64,000 nucleotides of DNA from positions 7,296 to 71,295 of the forward strand of contig CBDHDU010000045.1 in the NCBI GenBank assembly GCA_965261725.1, in the 5' to 3' direction. The notes below the pieces were generated by a model. That model worked only from the letters and a program-made list of their open reading frames with translations. It did not search any database and was not told the DNA's origin. Positions 9,241 through 17,645 of this stretch are shown in pieces. Position numbers and translations under genes: made by a program. How positions within the stretch are numbered: the stretch's first letter is position 1; every line of letters starts with the position of its first letter. Origin of the DNA: CANDOC01 sp965261725. Lineage in GTDB: Bacteria > Pseudomonadota > Gammaproteobacteria > Pseudomonadales > Endozoicomonadaceae.

Positions 9241-9275
9241 CCTGATACGGCAATATGTTCGTCGTATCAGGTTTG
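9241..9275 (+). terminator. Intrinsic terminator after cysB
   Basis: Nine-base arms CCTGATACG (9241-9249) and CGTATCAGG (9263-9271) with a 13-base loop, followed by TTTGTT. It starts eight bases after the cysB stop codon. Confidence 0.6.
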
Positions 9276-9284
9276 TTGGTTGTC

Positions 9285-9320
9285 CAAGAAAAAGAAACCG
9301 GGCTGTTTGTGTAAACAGCC
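9285..9320 (-). terminator. Intrinsic terminator for the thioredoxin-fold gene
   Basis: Eight-base arms GGCTGTTT (9301-9308) and AAACAGCC (9313-9320) around a 4-base loop. On the minus strand the stem is followed by CGGTTTCTTTTTCTT, so it should end transcripts of the minus-strand gene whose stop codon is at 9329. Confidence 0.7.
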
Positions 9321-9328
9321 ACTCCTGT

Positions 9329-9631
9329 TTAAGTCAGATCGTTCAGCACTTCTTTGACCAGCTTGAAATAAATCGTATAAACCGCCGTTTCTTTACCTGC
9401 CTGTTCAACAATAAAAAACGGCGCCTTATCGATGTCTAGCTGCTGTGCCAACTGCATACCTTCGCTTTCCGGATTGCTTTCGTCAGCAATTATGACGTTC
9501 GTGATATGTCGCATTTGTCCTGCAGATTCCAGCCGCTGCACTACATCATTACACTTCTTGCACGGGCTGCCGTCGGCCAGTATTTTTTTTACCAGAGTGA
9601 TTTTTGGGGTGGCTGTCAGTTGTTTTGACAT
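9329..9631 (-). CDS. Thioredoxin/glutaredoxin-fold protein with CxxC
   Basis: A 100-residue soluble protein with a redox-type motif DGSPCKKCNDV at residues 21-31, a short spacer, and a cis-Pro-like DKAPFFIVEQAG segment at about 67-79. The layout (beta strand, CxxC at a helix start, then cis-Pro) is that of a glutaredoxin-like fold. The exact family is not recognised. It is convergent with cysB and has its own terminator, and an AGGAG ribosome-binding site about 9 bases upstream of the ATG. The cysB neighbourhood makes a role in sulfur or redox balance possible, but this is inference. Confidence 0.7.
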   Translation of the reverse strand: MSKQLTATPKITLVKKILADGSPCKKCNDVVQRLESAGQMRHITNVIIADESNPESEGMQLAQQLDIDKAPFFIVEQAGKETAVYTIYFKLVKEVLNDLT

Positions 9632-9730
9632 TGTTATTATTTACTCCTGAATTAACACTCGGGAATATATTATTTGTGTCGCCTGATAGCCAGCGCTGTC
9701 TGAATAGGGTGTAATAGAGCCCGAAATCAG

Positions 9731-9770
9731 AATTTCAAAACAAAAATTTCAAAACAAAAATTTCAAAACA
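9731..9770. repeat. 14-bp tandem repeat upstream of thrH
   Basis: The unit TTTCAAAACAAAAA recurs with a 14-base period from about 9733, giving nearly three copies. It ends 34 bases before the thrH start codon. It is AT-rich and could be a slippage product or a promoter-proximal element. Confidence 0.7.
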
Positions 9771-9803
9771 AGAAGAACAACAAGCTAGTCAGGAAAAGTC
9801 ACC

Positions 9804-10421
9804 ATGGAAATCGCATGCCTTGATCTGGAAGGGGTACTGGTACCGGAAATCTGGATTGCATTTGCCGAGAAAACCGGGATTGAGGAACTCAAGGCAACGA
9901 CTCGGGATATTCCTGATTACGATGTGCTGATGCAGCAACGACTGGCAATCCTCAGAGAACATAACCTTGGGTTGAATGAAATTCAGGCAGTGATTGCCAC
10001 GCTGGAGCCTTTGCCGGGTGCGTGTGAGTTTGTTGACTGGTTGCGCAAGCGTTTTCAGGTTGTGATTCTTTCTGACACATTTTATGAATTTGCCCAACCA
10101 CTGATGCGACAGCTGGGTTGGCCGACACTACTCTGTCATAAGCTGGAAGTTGCACATGATGGCACGATCACCGGCTACAAACTGCGCCAGAAAGATCCTA
10201 AACGGCAATCAGTTAAGGCATTTCATGGCCTGAACTATCGGGTCATTGCGGCAGGAGACTCCTATAACGATACCACCATGCTGGCAGAAGCTGAGCAGGG
10301 TATCCTGTTTAAATCTCCGGATAATGTGATTCGGGAGTTTCCGCAGTTTCCGGCTGTGCATGCATATAGTGAGCTGAAAGAGCAATTTTGCTCGGCCAGT
10401 GAGCGTAATATTCGTTTATAG
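9804..10421 (+). CDS. thrH: Phosphoserine phosphatase / homoserine phosphotransferase ThrH
   Basis: A 205-residue HAD-superfamily enzyme. ThrH dephosphorylates phosphoserine and can transfer the phosphate to homoserine, bridging serine and threonine synthesis. Motif I is altered to CLDLEGVLVPE (nucleophile Asp at residue 7, then LEG), which is characteristic of ThrH as opposed to the DxDxT of SerB. Motif II is VVILSDTFYEF, the conserved Lys is in KDPKRQS and motif IV is AAGDSYNDTTML. The length agrees with the family. The ATG follows the sequence AGTCACC with weak Shine-Dalgarno. The gene is monocistronic and followed by a MITE insertion about 20 bases after the stop. Confidence 0.93.
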   Translation: MEIACLDLEGVLVPEIWIAFAEKTGIEELKATTRDIPDYDVLMQQRLAILREHNLGLNEIQAVIATLEPLPGACEFVDWLRKRFQVVILSDTFYEFAQPLMRQLGWPTLLCHKLEVAHDGTITGYKLRQKDPKRQSVKAFHGLNYRVIAAGDSYNDTTMLAEAEQGILFKSPDNVIREFPQFPAVHAYSELKEQFCSASERNIRL

Positions 10422-10439
10422 AGCCAAGTTAGCATTTTA

Positions 10440-10602
10440 CAATACTGTGGACACTTTTTCCCCAGTAATACCAAGGGTTTCAGTGCATAGGGTACTTTTT
10501 AGCAGGTCTGAGAAACCCCAAACTTGCAATTAAATCCTAGCCCTTGCGGTGCAAGCCTTGGTGCATCAATGTTGAGTTCTCGAAAAACTGTCCACAGTAT
10601 TG
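10440..10602. mobile_element. 163-bp MITE with ISAs1-type ends and 6-bp target duplication
   Basis: The two ends are inverted repeats of 21 bases matching at 20 positions; the left begins CAATACTGTGGACAC (10440) and the right ends at 10602. The flanking hexamer ATTTTA occurs at both sides (10434-10439 and 10603-10608). The left 34 or so bases are identical to the end of the ISAs1 remnant at 13210-13247. The interior has no ORF. It is therefore a non-autonomous derivative mobilised by an ISAs1-family transposase. Confidence 0.8.
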
Positions 10603-10908
10603 ATTTTATAAATGCCTTATAAATCATCTAATCTTATAGCCATGGGCTATCTTGATGTTTTATTGGATTTTGAACTTGAGTTTACGCTTGAATATGCATT
10701 TCTCTTAAATCTCTTTGGGTCATATTCCCCGCTGCTTGCAGCGAGCTACTCAAACTTACAGCATACCCCGCCTCAAGGGGCAAGGTTGTTGAGTTTTATA
10801 AGATCCATAGTACTTTGGTACAGAAATAGGGGGATTTATCAGAAAAGTGCCTTAAAAAAACTTGGTTAAAAACTGAGTGCAGTGTGCCCGAGCAACTAAT
10901 GGTGCATT
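10603..10908. other. Intergenic region, one weak ORF
   Basis: About 300 bases between the MITE and the hairpin after the stress-protein gene. An 85-codon ORF (10612-10869, plus strand) begins immediately after the MITE. It encodes a hydrophobic, leucine-rich product with no ribosome-binding site and no recognisable family. I see no other signal. Confidence 0.35.
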
Positions 10909-10934
10909 GCGGGCTGATGATTCAATCAGCCCGC
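10909..10934. terminator. Perfect hairpin downstream of the universal stress gene
   Basis: Ten-base perfect arms GCGGGCTGAT (10909-10918) and ATCAGCCCGC (10925-10934) around the loop GATTCA. It lies 13 bases after the stop of the minus-strand gene. There is no clear T tract on either side, so termination strength is uncertain. Confidence 0.5.
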
Positions 10935-10947
10935 AGTGGTTGGGTCT

Positions 10948-11802
10948 TTAGTCAAGTATTGTTTCTAAAGGATCCATCAGATCCCGTGGACGCAATACCA
11001 ACACATCAGTTTCAATTTTGCCCAGAATCTGCTCAGCAGTATTTCCAAGTAACTCGTTGGAAATATTACAGCTTGCAACAGAGCCCATCACAATTAACGA
11101 AGCATCAATACGCTTCGCCAGTGAAGGAATAAAGCTGTCTGCCGGCCCCTCTTCAACATGAATATTTTCTTCAGGAATGGCATGACGTGCAGCCATCGGC
11201 AGACAGTTCTGCTCATACTTCGCTCGGGTTTCTCTGACGGAGGATCTGCCACCCAACATAGTCCCGGGATAAGCCGTCCCGATATGACATTCTGCATTTG
11301 CTAGCTCGGCTATAGCAGCGGTATTCTCCAGAATGACACGATTGAGAATGTCATGATTGTCATCATAGGGACAAGCATCAACTGCCGCCAGAATCCTGCC
11401 GTTTATCCAGCTATCAGCATGGGTTCGGGCAAGTAAGACAGGCACCCGGCAACGGCGCAATAGTGTCCAGTCTTCCGGAGTAAAAAACAGTGATGTCAGA
11501 TTATTCGTTTTACGCGGATCTTTGATGACCAGACTGCAGTTTTCCAGCTGACAGGCATGCACAATGGTTTGCACAACACTGGTATGCCACTCTTCGCTGC
11601 CACTGATTTCAATGCCTGCATCGCGTAATGGCTGCAGCATCGCATTCAGGCGGGTTCGGGATGATTCATCAGAGTGTGAGTTAGGTGCCAGCGCAATAAT
11701 GGGCATGCCTGTTTGCTCGGCAATTGACCGGGCACGCTCAAGAGCGGCACAGGTATCTTTGCGAGTGTCGACAACCGCAAGCATTTTGGAAAATGTTCGC
11801 AT
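10948..11802 (-). CDS. Tandem-domain universal stress protein (UspE-like)
   Basis: Two UspA-type domains in one chain of 284 residues. The first is degenerate (about 1-140). The second (about 145-280) is closer to consensus, with LAAVDACPYD near its start and LIVMGSVASCNISNELLGNTAEQILGKIETDVLVLRP at its end, the G-x-E-like nucleotide loop being altered. The product should be cytosolic and induced by stress or entry into stationary phase. I chose the ATG at 11802 because GGAG lies about 8 bases upstream; a longer frame opens at 11832 without such a site. It is monocistronic. Confidence 0.85.
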   Translation of the reverse strand: MRTFSKMLAVVDTRKDTCAALERARSIAEQTGMPIIALAPNSHSDESSRTRLNAMLQPLRDAGIEISGSEEWHTSVVQTIVHACQLENCSLVIKDPRKTNNLTSLFFTPEDWTLLRRCRVPVLLARTHADSWINGRILAAVDACPYDDNHDILNRVILENTAAIAELANAECHIGTAYPGTMLGGRSSVRETRAKYEQNCLPMAARHAIPEENIHVEEGPADSFIPSLAKRIDASLIVMGSVASCNISNELLGNTAEQILGKIETDVLVLRPRDLMDPLETILD

Positions 11803-11974
11803 GACAGGCTCCTTTTTATCTGTTGTTTTCAATTTTGAAGCTGTTAACAGCAGAATAGCGGGAGCATAACGGCTGCCTGTTGATGCATATCAAACAGACT
11901 GACAGCTAGGCAGCGGATTTATAAAAACAACAAACCTTCTGTCTGAATTTTATTAACAGGTTTTGTGTAAGTGA

Positions 11975-12469
11975 TTAGCTGGTGGGACGACGCCGATTCC
12001 TTCCAACCCATGGAAGCAGCAGGATGGTATTCAGTATTAAACCAACCAGAACTCCAAAACCCAACCCTTCCGGCGTTAATGGCAGCCCTGGCTTAAAGTT
12101 GGCAATAGTCTGGTGCAACATACCAAGCCGGGTCGGTGAAAACATATAACCCGCTTTTTCCAGTAGATTACCCTGCTCGAATAGCTTCAGCGCCTGTGCT
12201 AATTCACCATAATGAATAAGCGTTTGTTGTTTTTGCTCCGCATCGGTTCGTACACTGGGCGTCGGGTTGCGCCGGTGATCATCAATCATCGCCTGCAGGT
12301 TCGGGTACTGATGGCGGCGTGCTGTGGCTTCATAACCCTCAATCTGCTGACGGGTAGATTCGTAATAGCCTGCCAGAAACTGGTGATAGTGATCTGCCAG
12401 TACCGGCACTTGCAGAGCAAGCAGCAAGGTAACCGCAAAAACAAGCTTATCGATTAACCGTAAAAAGAT
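11975..12469 (-). CDS. DUF2937-family membrane protein, probable ATC start
   Basis: A membrane-anchored protein with one hydrophobic segment at each end (LVFAVTLLLALQVPVLA, and LGFGVLVGLILNTILLLPW near the C-terminus) and a charged central part predicted helical. This matches DUF2937 proteins, whose function is unknown. In this frame no ATG, GTG or TTG follows the strong GGAGGG at 12476-12481, but an ATC lies exactly 6 bases beyond it (12467-12469). A start there gives an N-terminus FLRLIDKLVF like that of relatives. The alternative GTG at 12520 lacks a ribosome-binding site and would overlap the upstream gene by 37 bases. It is co-directional with the nucleotidyltransferase gene just upstream. 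Confidence 0.7.
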   Translation of the reverse strand: MFLRLIDKLVFAVTLLLALQVPVLADHYHQFLAGYYESTRQQIEGYEATARRHQYPNLQAMIDDHRRNPTPSVRTDAEQKQQTLIHYGELAQALKLFEQGNLLEKAGYMFSPTRLGMLHQTIANFKPGLPLTPEGLGFGVLVGLILNTILLLPWVGRNRRRPTS

Positions 12470-12483
12470 ATCTTTCCCTCCTG

Positions 12484-13017
12484 CTACCTGACCTTCAGTT
12501 TGGACCAGCGCTGCAGCCACTTTTTGCCGGCGATTCTGGCATTAAACAAAGAGCGTTCTCTTTTCGGATTATATGTGATGTGTCCGGCAAATAACGACTC
12601 GATGCCCCATGGTGCAATAATATCAATACCACCTTCGTCTCCCAGCCGGACACCGACTGCTGTTTCTTTTTCCGGCCAGTAGCTCATTGCATCAGCAGTA
12701 TCAGTATAGGGAGCATGCCCGTTGCGCTGGTACATGATCGCCTGATTTTTCACTTCCCAGTTAATTTCCGGTGACTGGCGACAGAGTTGAGTCTGAACCT
12801 GATGGCTGTGTTCTATATCCTTATGCTTAATATCATAATAAATCACATCGACATCATTCAGCGGTGTAGCGTCATAGCCATGAAGATGATCCCATACAAG
12901 ATTACGAACAAATCCCGCTGCAACCCAGCAATCAGGCAATTGTAGCGCTGCAACCTTACGGAGAATAGCCATACGCTGTTGGTCAGCCTGAATAAGTTGC
13001 TGCAGGTCATTGATCAT
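12484..13017 (-). CDS. Nucleotidyltransferase-family protein (NTP_transf_6 / DUF925)
   Basis: A 177-residue soluble protein. The core motif CWVAAGFVRNLVWDHLHG followed by PLNDVDVIYYD (residues about 30-63) is the family signature, with the two Asp of DVDV as likely metal ligands of the pol-beta-type nucleotidyltransferase fold. The C-terminal APWGIESLFAGHITYNPKR block is also typical. The substrate is unknown. The gene starts at ATG 13017 and is followed by the DUF2937 gene with a 14-base gap if the ATC start is used, so the two probably form an operon. Just upstream is a region with a decayed ISAs1 element. Confidence 0.85.
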   Translation of the reverse strand: MINDLQQLIQADQQRMAILRKVAALQLPDCWVAAGFVRNLVWDHLHGYDATPLNDVDVIYYDIKHKDIEHSHQVQTQLCRQSPEINWEVKNQAIMYQRNGHAPYTDTADAMSYWPEKETAVGVRLGDEGGIDIIAPWGIESLFAGHITYNPKRERSLFNARIAGKKWLQRWSKLKVR

Positions 13018-13209
13018 AAAACAGGGCTCAGTAGTACGACTTAGGTGGACAGTTTACGACCATACCAATATTCATAACAGGGTGTATTTATAGTAGTTGA
13101 GTAATGTTCAATTCAATTCTGCACCTGTCTGAGGAAGCAGCTATCTTCATCATCATGATAAATCAAATTATTCAAATCTTTTCATCTGATGAAAAAAATA
13201 AGGTTATTG

Positions 13210-13515
13210 TTACAATACTGTGGACACTTTTTCCCCAGTAATACCAACAGGGCAAAAACATGATCATTTTTTGAACAACCCCAATACATTCTCCATGTGG
13301 TTTATATCCCAGCCGCAGTTCTTACGCTTGTTCTTGATCCCGCCTTTTACAGTTGTATCCATTTTCAGGAGGTTGTGAGTCACCTGACGAGTAATGGCCA
13401 GATTCTCAGCTGTATTATCCTTTCGGGCTCGGCAGCGATCTTCATCAAATGCAACATCCATCACCCAATGAAGCTGATTTTCCACTCGCCAATGCATCAG
13501 TAATTCCCGAGCACT
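13210..13515 (-). pseudogene. ISAs1-family remnant: 3' end of transposase plus terminal repeat
   Basis: The C-terminal 80 or so residues of an ISAs1 transposase are encoded at 13264-13512, with the family motif HWRVENQLHWVMDVAFDEDR and the tail KGGIKNKRKNCGWDINH. Upstream of this the frame is blocked by a stop at 13519-13521. The element's end at 13210-13247 is identical over 38 bases to the left end of the MITE at 10437-10474. The 5' part of the element is missing, possibly removed when the neighbouring transposase gene arrived. Confidence 0.8.
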
Positions 13516-13620
13516 TGATTAAAACCAGTGATACCAAGGGATAGCGGTAGTTCTGATATTCCCTAAATCGCAGACTTTGAGGTACAGTATGCAGACTATA
13601 CATCTACAGTCGTATTCTCT

Positions 13621-14957
13621 GTGTCTTCAACAAAAAAACAACAAAAAGCGCTGGCTGAAAAACTAATCAGCGTCGTCTCCAAAGAAGCTGCCAAGGTTCC
13701 AGATTTTAGGCCGGTGAACAACCATGACAAGATCGCACTGCATGATGCCATCATGTGTGGCCTGGCGGTCATGCACCTTAAATATCCGTCGTTGCTGAAA
13801 TTTGATCAGGACTGCGTACAGAATACAGATAAAATTCACAACCTGAAATCACTCTACAATGTCAATAGAGTGCCGAGTGATTCTCGCCTCGCTGAGCTGC
13901 TTGACCCGATCGAAACTCGGTATTTGCGGAAATTTTTCACGGCGTTATTCGCCTATGTTCAGCGCTCCGGGCGGCTCAGGCAGTTTGAGTACTTTGAGGA
14001 AGGCTATCTTGCGCCTATTGATGGGACGGGGCATTTTTCTTCGGAAAAATTGATTGTCCAGAGTGCTGTGTGAAAAAGCCAGACAGCAAGAATCCCCAGT
14101 ATTATCACCAACTATTGGGCTGCTGTCTGGTTAAGCCGGGCAAGAAAGAAGTGCTGCCTTTAATGCCGGAACCCATTATTCAACAAGTCGATGCTTCAAA
14201 AAACGACTGTGAAAAAACAGCACTCGAAAGGCTCCTGTCGAATATTGCCAGAGAACACCCACACCTTAAGTTGGTACTGAATTTTGACGACTTGTACTCC
14301 GATGGTCCCACGATCAAATTGGTGAAATCCTACGACTACAGCTTCATTATGGTCGCGAAAGACACCAGCCATGTGTCGCTTTATGAGGCCGTCGATGAGA
14401 TGGACATCGCCGGTAAGGTCACACGTTATGAATTCACCGATGAAGACGGCTACCGGCATTGGTTCCGGTTCATCAATGGCGTTCCCATCAACAAATCCCA
14501 TCAGGATATTCTGGTCAACTACCTTGAGTACGTGGAAATCAGCCCCAATGACAAGAAGTACACCAATACCTGGGTGACTGATATTGAAATCACCAAAGAA
14601 AGCGTGGCAAAAATCATGCGAGGAGGACGCGCTAAGTGGAAAATAGAGAATGAGACGTTTAACACACTGAAAACACAAGGCTACAACCTGGAACACAACT
14701 ACGGGCACGGTAAAATGCACCTGGCGACTAACTTCGCCAGCCTGACGTTTACCGCCTTCCTTATTGACCAAATCGAGCAGCTTGCCTGCCCTCTTTTTCA
14801 AAAAGCGTTATCAGCATCGAAATCAAAGAAAGCGCTTTGGCACGCTATCAGGGGCTTGTTCGACTGGTTCTTCATTGATTCATGGACAGAGTTTCTTACG
14901 GCGATCGCAAGGGGAAAAAGTGTCAGCCTCAAAAGCCTGGAGCTTGATACCACATAG
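13621..14957 (+). pseudogene. DDE transposase in two frames (-1 shift)
   Basis: The first frame (13621-14073) carries the N-terminal domain and the first Asp in LAPIDGTGHFSSEK. The second frame (open from about 14050; nominal GTG at 14070) carries FDDLYSDGP with the second Asp and a typical Glu block WKIENETFNTLKTQGYNLEH. Reading FSSEKIDCPECCVK across the junction, as in relatives, needs a -1 shift at the run GAAAAAT (14044-14050). A slippage signal with five A is possible, but loss of one A is equally likely. Together the frames give about 445 residues, the usual size. It resembles IS4-superfamily transposases; I do not assign the exact IS family and found no terminal repeats. The first start codon is GTG at 13621. 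Confidence 0.75.
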
Positions 14958-15124
14958 AGGCTGAGTAGCCTTGTGTTTCAGTGTTTGATATGTAGAGAAA
15001 TTGACTGCTCTGCGACGGTGGAGAAGGCTTCTTCGTCTCCAACTAATTCTATTGGCCACTCCGAAGTATAATTAGTTTGTCGTTTAATGTTCGGGAATTG
15101 CTGCTGGTACATCATGGACCGGAA

Positions 15125-15394
15125 ATGAATAACCCGTTCAGCAGTCTGGATTTCCCGGTCAGTGTGTTTACACCCTGGCGGGAGTTTCTGGTTGCTGAAA
15201 GTAAATCGGAACTGGAAGAAATCTTTCGGGATTTAGGGAAGCTCGGTTTTCTGACCTATGCTAACCGCTTGTGGTGACAGACAGGGATCCCCGAACAGCA
15301 CCCCGATAATCTATTGGTTTATGACTGGAATGACAGGATTGCAGAAGCTGATCTGTCCATGCTCAAGGTATTAAGACCGCTGGCTACATATTAG
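15125..15394 (+). pseudogene. Degraded ORF with in-frame TGA stop
   Basis: The frame from ATG 15125 reads MNNPFSSLDFPVSVFTPWRE and stops at a TGA at 15275-15277, but the same frame continues open to a TAG at 15392-15394 (IPEQHPDNLLVYDWNDRIAE). The combined reading is about 88 residues. It looks like a protein remnant rather than noise, though no family is recognised. It lies between the IS remnant and pabB in a region rich in insertion debris. A longer frame opens with TTG at 15077. Confidence 0.4.
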
Positions 15395-15424
15395 GTACTG
15401 TTGATATAAGATTAATCAGCCAAT

Positions 15425-16867
15425 TTATGTGAATGAGGTCTGAATTGACGCTAACCCCTCCATTAAATTTCTGACCTTGGCAACTGACTCCTCATACTCG
15501 GCATCAACATCTGAATCGGCAACAATAGCCCCGCCGCCCCAGCAATGGATTTTTCCGTCATGGGCTACCAGTGTTCGAATGCCAATACTGGTATCCATGC
15601 GTCCACAAAGACTGATATAACCGAGCGATCCGCAATAAGCTGTGCGGGCAACCGGCTCCAGCTCCCGGATGATTTCCATCGAGCGGATTTTAGGCGCACC
15701 GGTAATGGAACCGCCTGGAAAGGTTTTCTCAATCAGCGATAATCCGTCTTCACCTTTGGCAAGCCGCCCACGAATAATACTGACCAGGTGGTGCACATTA
15801 GCATAGGATTCCAGCGCAAACAGGCTGGGCACCCGAATACTGCCGGTGGCAGAGCAGCGCCCCAGATCATTGCGCAGCAGATCAACAATCATCAGGTTTT
15901 CGGCACGGTCTTTCGGGCTGTTTAGCAGTTCTGTTGCCAGTGCTTTGTCTTCAGCTTCGGTCTTGCCCCGTGGGCGTGTGCCCTTGATCGGGTGCGTTGC
16001 CACATCCTTGCCGGCGAGTTTAATAAATCGTTCTGGTGAATGACTCAGTATCGTCATTTCCGGCAGCGCCAGATACGCTGAAAATGGGGAAGGGCTGAGC
16101 TTGCGGAGATGCTGATAAGCCGTCCAGAGATCACCTGCATATTCAGCTGAAAAGCGCTGGGTCAGATTTACCTGATAGCAGTCACCGGCCAGAATATAAT
16201 CCTGAATCTTGTTAAAAGCGGCGGCATATTCTGCTGGTGTTATATCTGGTGCGAATGCTGAATTTAGCTGGAAAGACTCTGAAGCATCATCAGGTGATGA
16301 GTCCTGCTGCAGACGCTGGTGAATCTCATGACTGAGGGAAGGGCGACAGGCCGGGTGCTCAACAAGCCAGCTTTGTTCTAATTCATGATCGGTAATAATC
16401 GCCCACAAATAAAGACCAACACCCAGCTTGGGCAATTCACAATCCCGTGGCTGTAACTTTGGCTCCAGTTCGCTGTTCAGCTCATAACCCCAGAACCCCA
16501 GCAGGCCACCACTGAACGGCAGATTACCGGCACGGACATGAAGATACTGAGCCTGAATATCCCGCAACAGCTCAAAGGTATTGGCTTCGGAGTGTGTTGT
16601 TTCACCATCAGAATCGGTTACCAGCAATCTGGAACCAGAGCGGCGAACAAAGAACTCCGGCACTGCCGACATGATATCGTAGCGGCGGTTGCGGTGATCA
16701 GGTGCATAGGCAGGCACGCTGTCGAGCAGTACAGGAAAGCTCAGGTCATTGATTTTACCGAACAATGTTGCAGCATCAGCGCAATAGGGTAGTGCCGTCA
16801 GGCGTGAAGTGATTTGTCCACTTGAAGGCGTGGCGGCTGAAACATGATTCTGTACAGAGCTTGTCAT
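15425..16867 (-). CDS. pabB: Aminodeoxychorismate synthase component I
   Basis: Converts chorismate and ammonia (from PabA) to 4-amino-4-deoxychorismate for folate synthesis. The 480-residue protein has the N-terminal regulatory-type domain and the C-terminal chorismate-binding domain with SPERFIKLAGKDVATHPIKG, IVDLLRNDLGR, the GGSITGAPK active-site loop and YCGSLGYISLCG. THPIKG has the Lys typical of PabB. I chose ATG 16867 because the extra 38 codons upstream are Cys-rich and not family-like. No strong ribosome-binding site is visible at either start. It ends the narX-narL-pabB run of minus-strand genes; co-transcription is possible but functionally unrelated. Confidence 0.92.
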   Translation of the reverse strand: MTSSVQNHVSAATPSSGQITSRLTALPYCADAATLFGKINDLSFPVLLDSVPAYAPDHRNRRYDIMSAVPEFFVRRSGSRLLVTDSDGETTHSEANTFELLRDIQAQYLHVRAGNLPFSGGLLGFWGYELNSELEPKLQPRDCELPKLGVGLYLWAIITDHELEQSWLVEHPACRPSLSHEIHQRLQQDSSPDDASESFQLNSAFAPDITPAEYAAAFNKIQDYILAGDCYQVNLTQRFSAEYAGDLWTAYQHLRKLSPSPFSAYLALPEMTILSHSPERFIKLAGKDVATHPIKGTRPRGKTEAEDKALATELLNSPKDRAENLMIVDLLRNDLGRCSATGSIRVPSLFALESYANVHHLVSIIRGRLAKGEDGLSLIEKTFPGGSITGAPKIRSMEIIRELEPVARTAYCGSLGYISLCGRMDTSIGIRTLVAHDGKIHCWGGGAIVADSDVDAEYEESVAKVRNLMEGLASIQTSFT

Positions 16868-16977
16868 GGCACTCGGTAAAATGTCCAGATCGGTCAGAGC
16901 AATGGCGAAGTGGCGGGATTGTACTCGCTTACAGGCCAGACAGGTAGAGCATAAGCAGAGAAAACAGCTAAAGGTTT

Positions 16978-17625
16978 TCAACCCCGCTGATTAATCACCC
17001 ACACGGCAGCTTCAACCCGTGAACGCACGCCCAGTTTTTTCAGCAACCGCTTAACATGCACTTTAACGGTTCCTTCGCTAATATCCATTTTTTTGGCGAT
17101 AAGCTTGTTCGTTAGCCCCTCGGCAATCAGTTGCAGGGTTTCCTGCTCCTTGGGTGTCAGGTCATCAAGACGATTATGGGCTTCCTGTGTCGGGCGCAGT
17201 ACAGCCGCCAGCGTTTTTGCCAGCCGGTCATCAACCACCAGCCGTCCCTGTGCGGCTTCACTGACTTTATCCAGCAGCTCTTCCGGCTCCATATCCTTCA
17301 GCAGATAACCGTCAGCACCAGCCCGGAACATCGCCGCCACATCATCTTTGTGTTCAGAAACGGTCAGCACCACAATGCGAGACGTGATATCGGCATTGCG
17401 CATCGCTTTCAGGGTGGCGAGGCCATCCATACCTTTCATATTCAGATCCAGCAGGATCAGGTCGGGTTCCAGTTGCTGTGCCTGTTCCAGCCCGGTCTGA
17501 CCATCACCGGCTTCACCGGCAATGGTTAAACCGTCTTCTTCATCCAGCAGCTGTGCCAGCCCTTTTCTGAGCAGCGGGTGATCATCAATCAGTAAAATGC
17601 GGGTGTCGGAATCGGTCATGCTCAT
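16978..17625 (-). CDS. Nitrate/nitrite response regulator (NarL/NarP type)
   Basis: A 215-residue response regulator. The receiver domain (1-125) has the acidic pair D14-D15, phosphoacceptor D60 in LILLDLNMKGMDG, Thr in VLTVSE and Lys in YLLKD. The LuxR-type helix-turn-helix (about 150-212) has LTPKEQETLQLIAEGLTNKLIAKKMDISEGTVKVHVKRLLKKL, which matches NarL/NarP closely. It is encoded 20 bases downstream of the cognate sensor gene, so the two form an operon. The expected target is the palindrome at 19572-19587 upstream of napF. NarL and NarP cannot be told apart confidently here. Confidence 0.9.
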   Translation of the reverse strand: MSMTDSDTRILLIDDHPLLRKGLAQLLDEEDGLTIAGEAGDGQTGLEQAQQLEPDLILLDLNMKGMDGLATLKAMRNADITSRIVVLTVSEHKDDVAAMFRAGADGYLLKDMEPEELLDKVSEAAQGRLVVDDRLAKTLAAVLRPTQEAHNRLDDLTPKEQETLQLIAEGLTNKLIAKKMDISEGTVKVHVKRLLKKLGVRSRVEAAVWVINQRG

Positions 17626-17645
17626 GATCGTTTATTTTAAAAGAC

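Noticed and set aside
10612..10869. 85-codon ORF after the MITE
   Set aside because: Begins inside the MITE flank without a ribosome-binding site and resembles no family; mentioned only as a weak ORF.
13043..13083. Weak resemblance to the MITE end (GTGGACAGTTT followed by ATACCAA and AACAGGG)
   Set aside because: Too degenerate to call another element end, though it may be a decayed copy.
14196..14801. 201-codon ORF opposite the DDE transposase
   Set aside because: Antisense shadow; no ribosome-binding site and no known domain.
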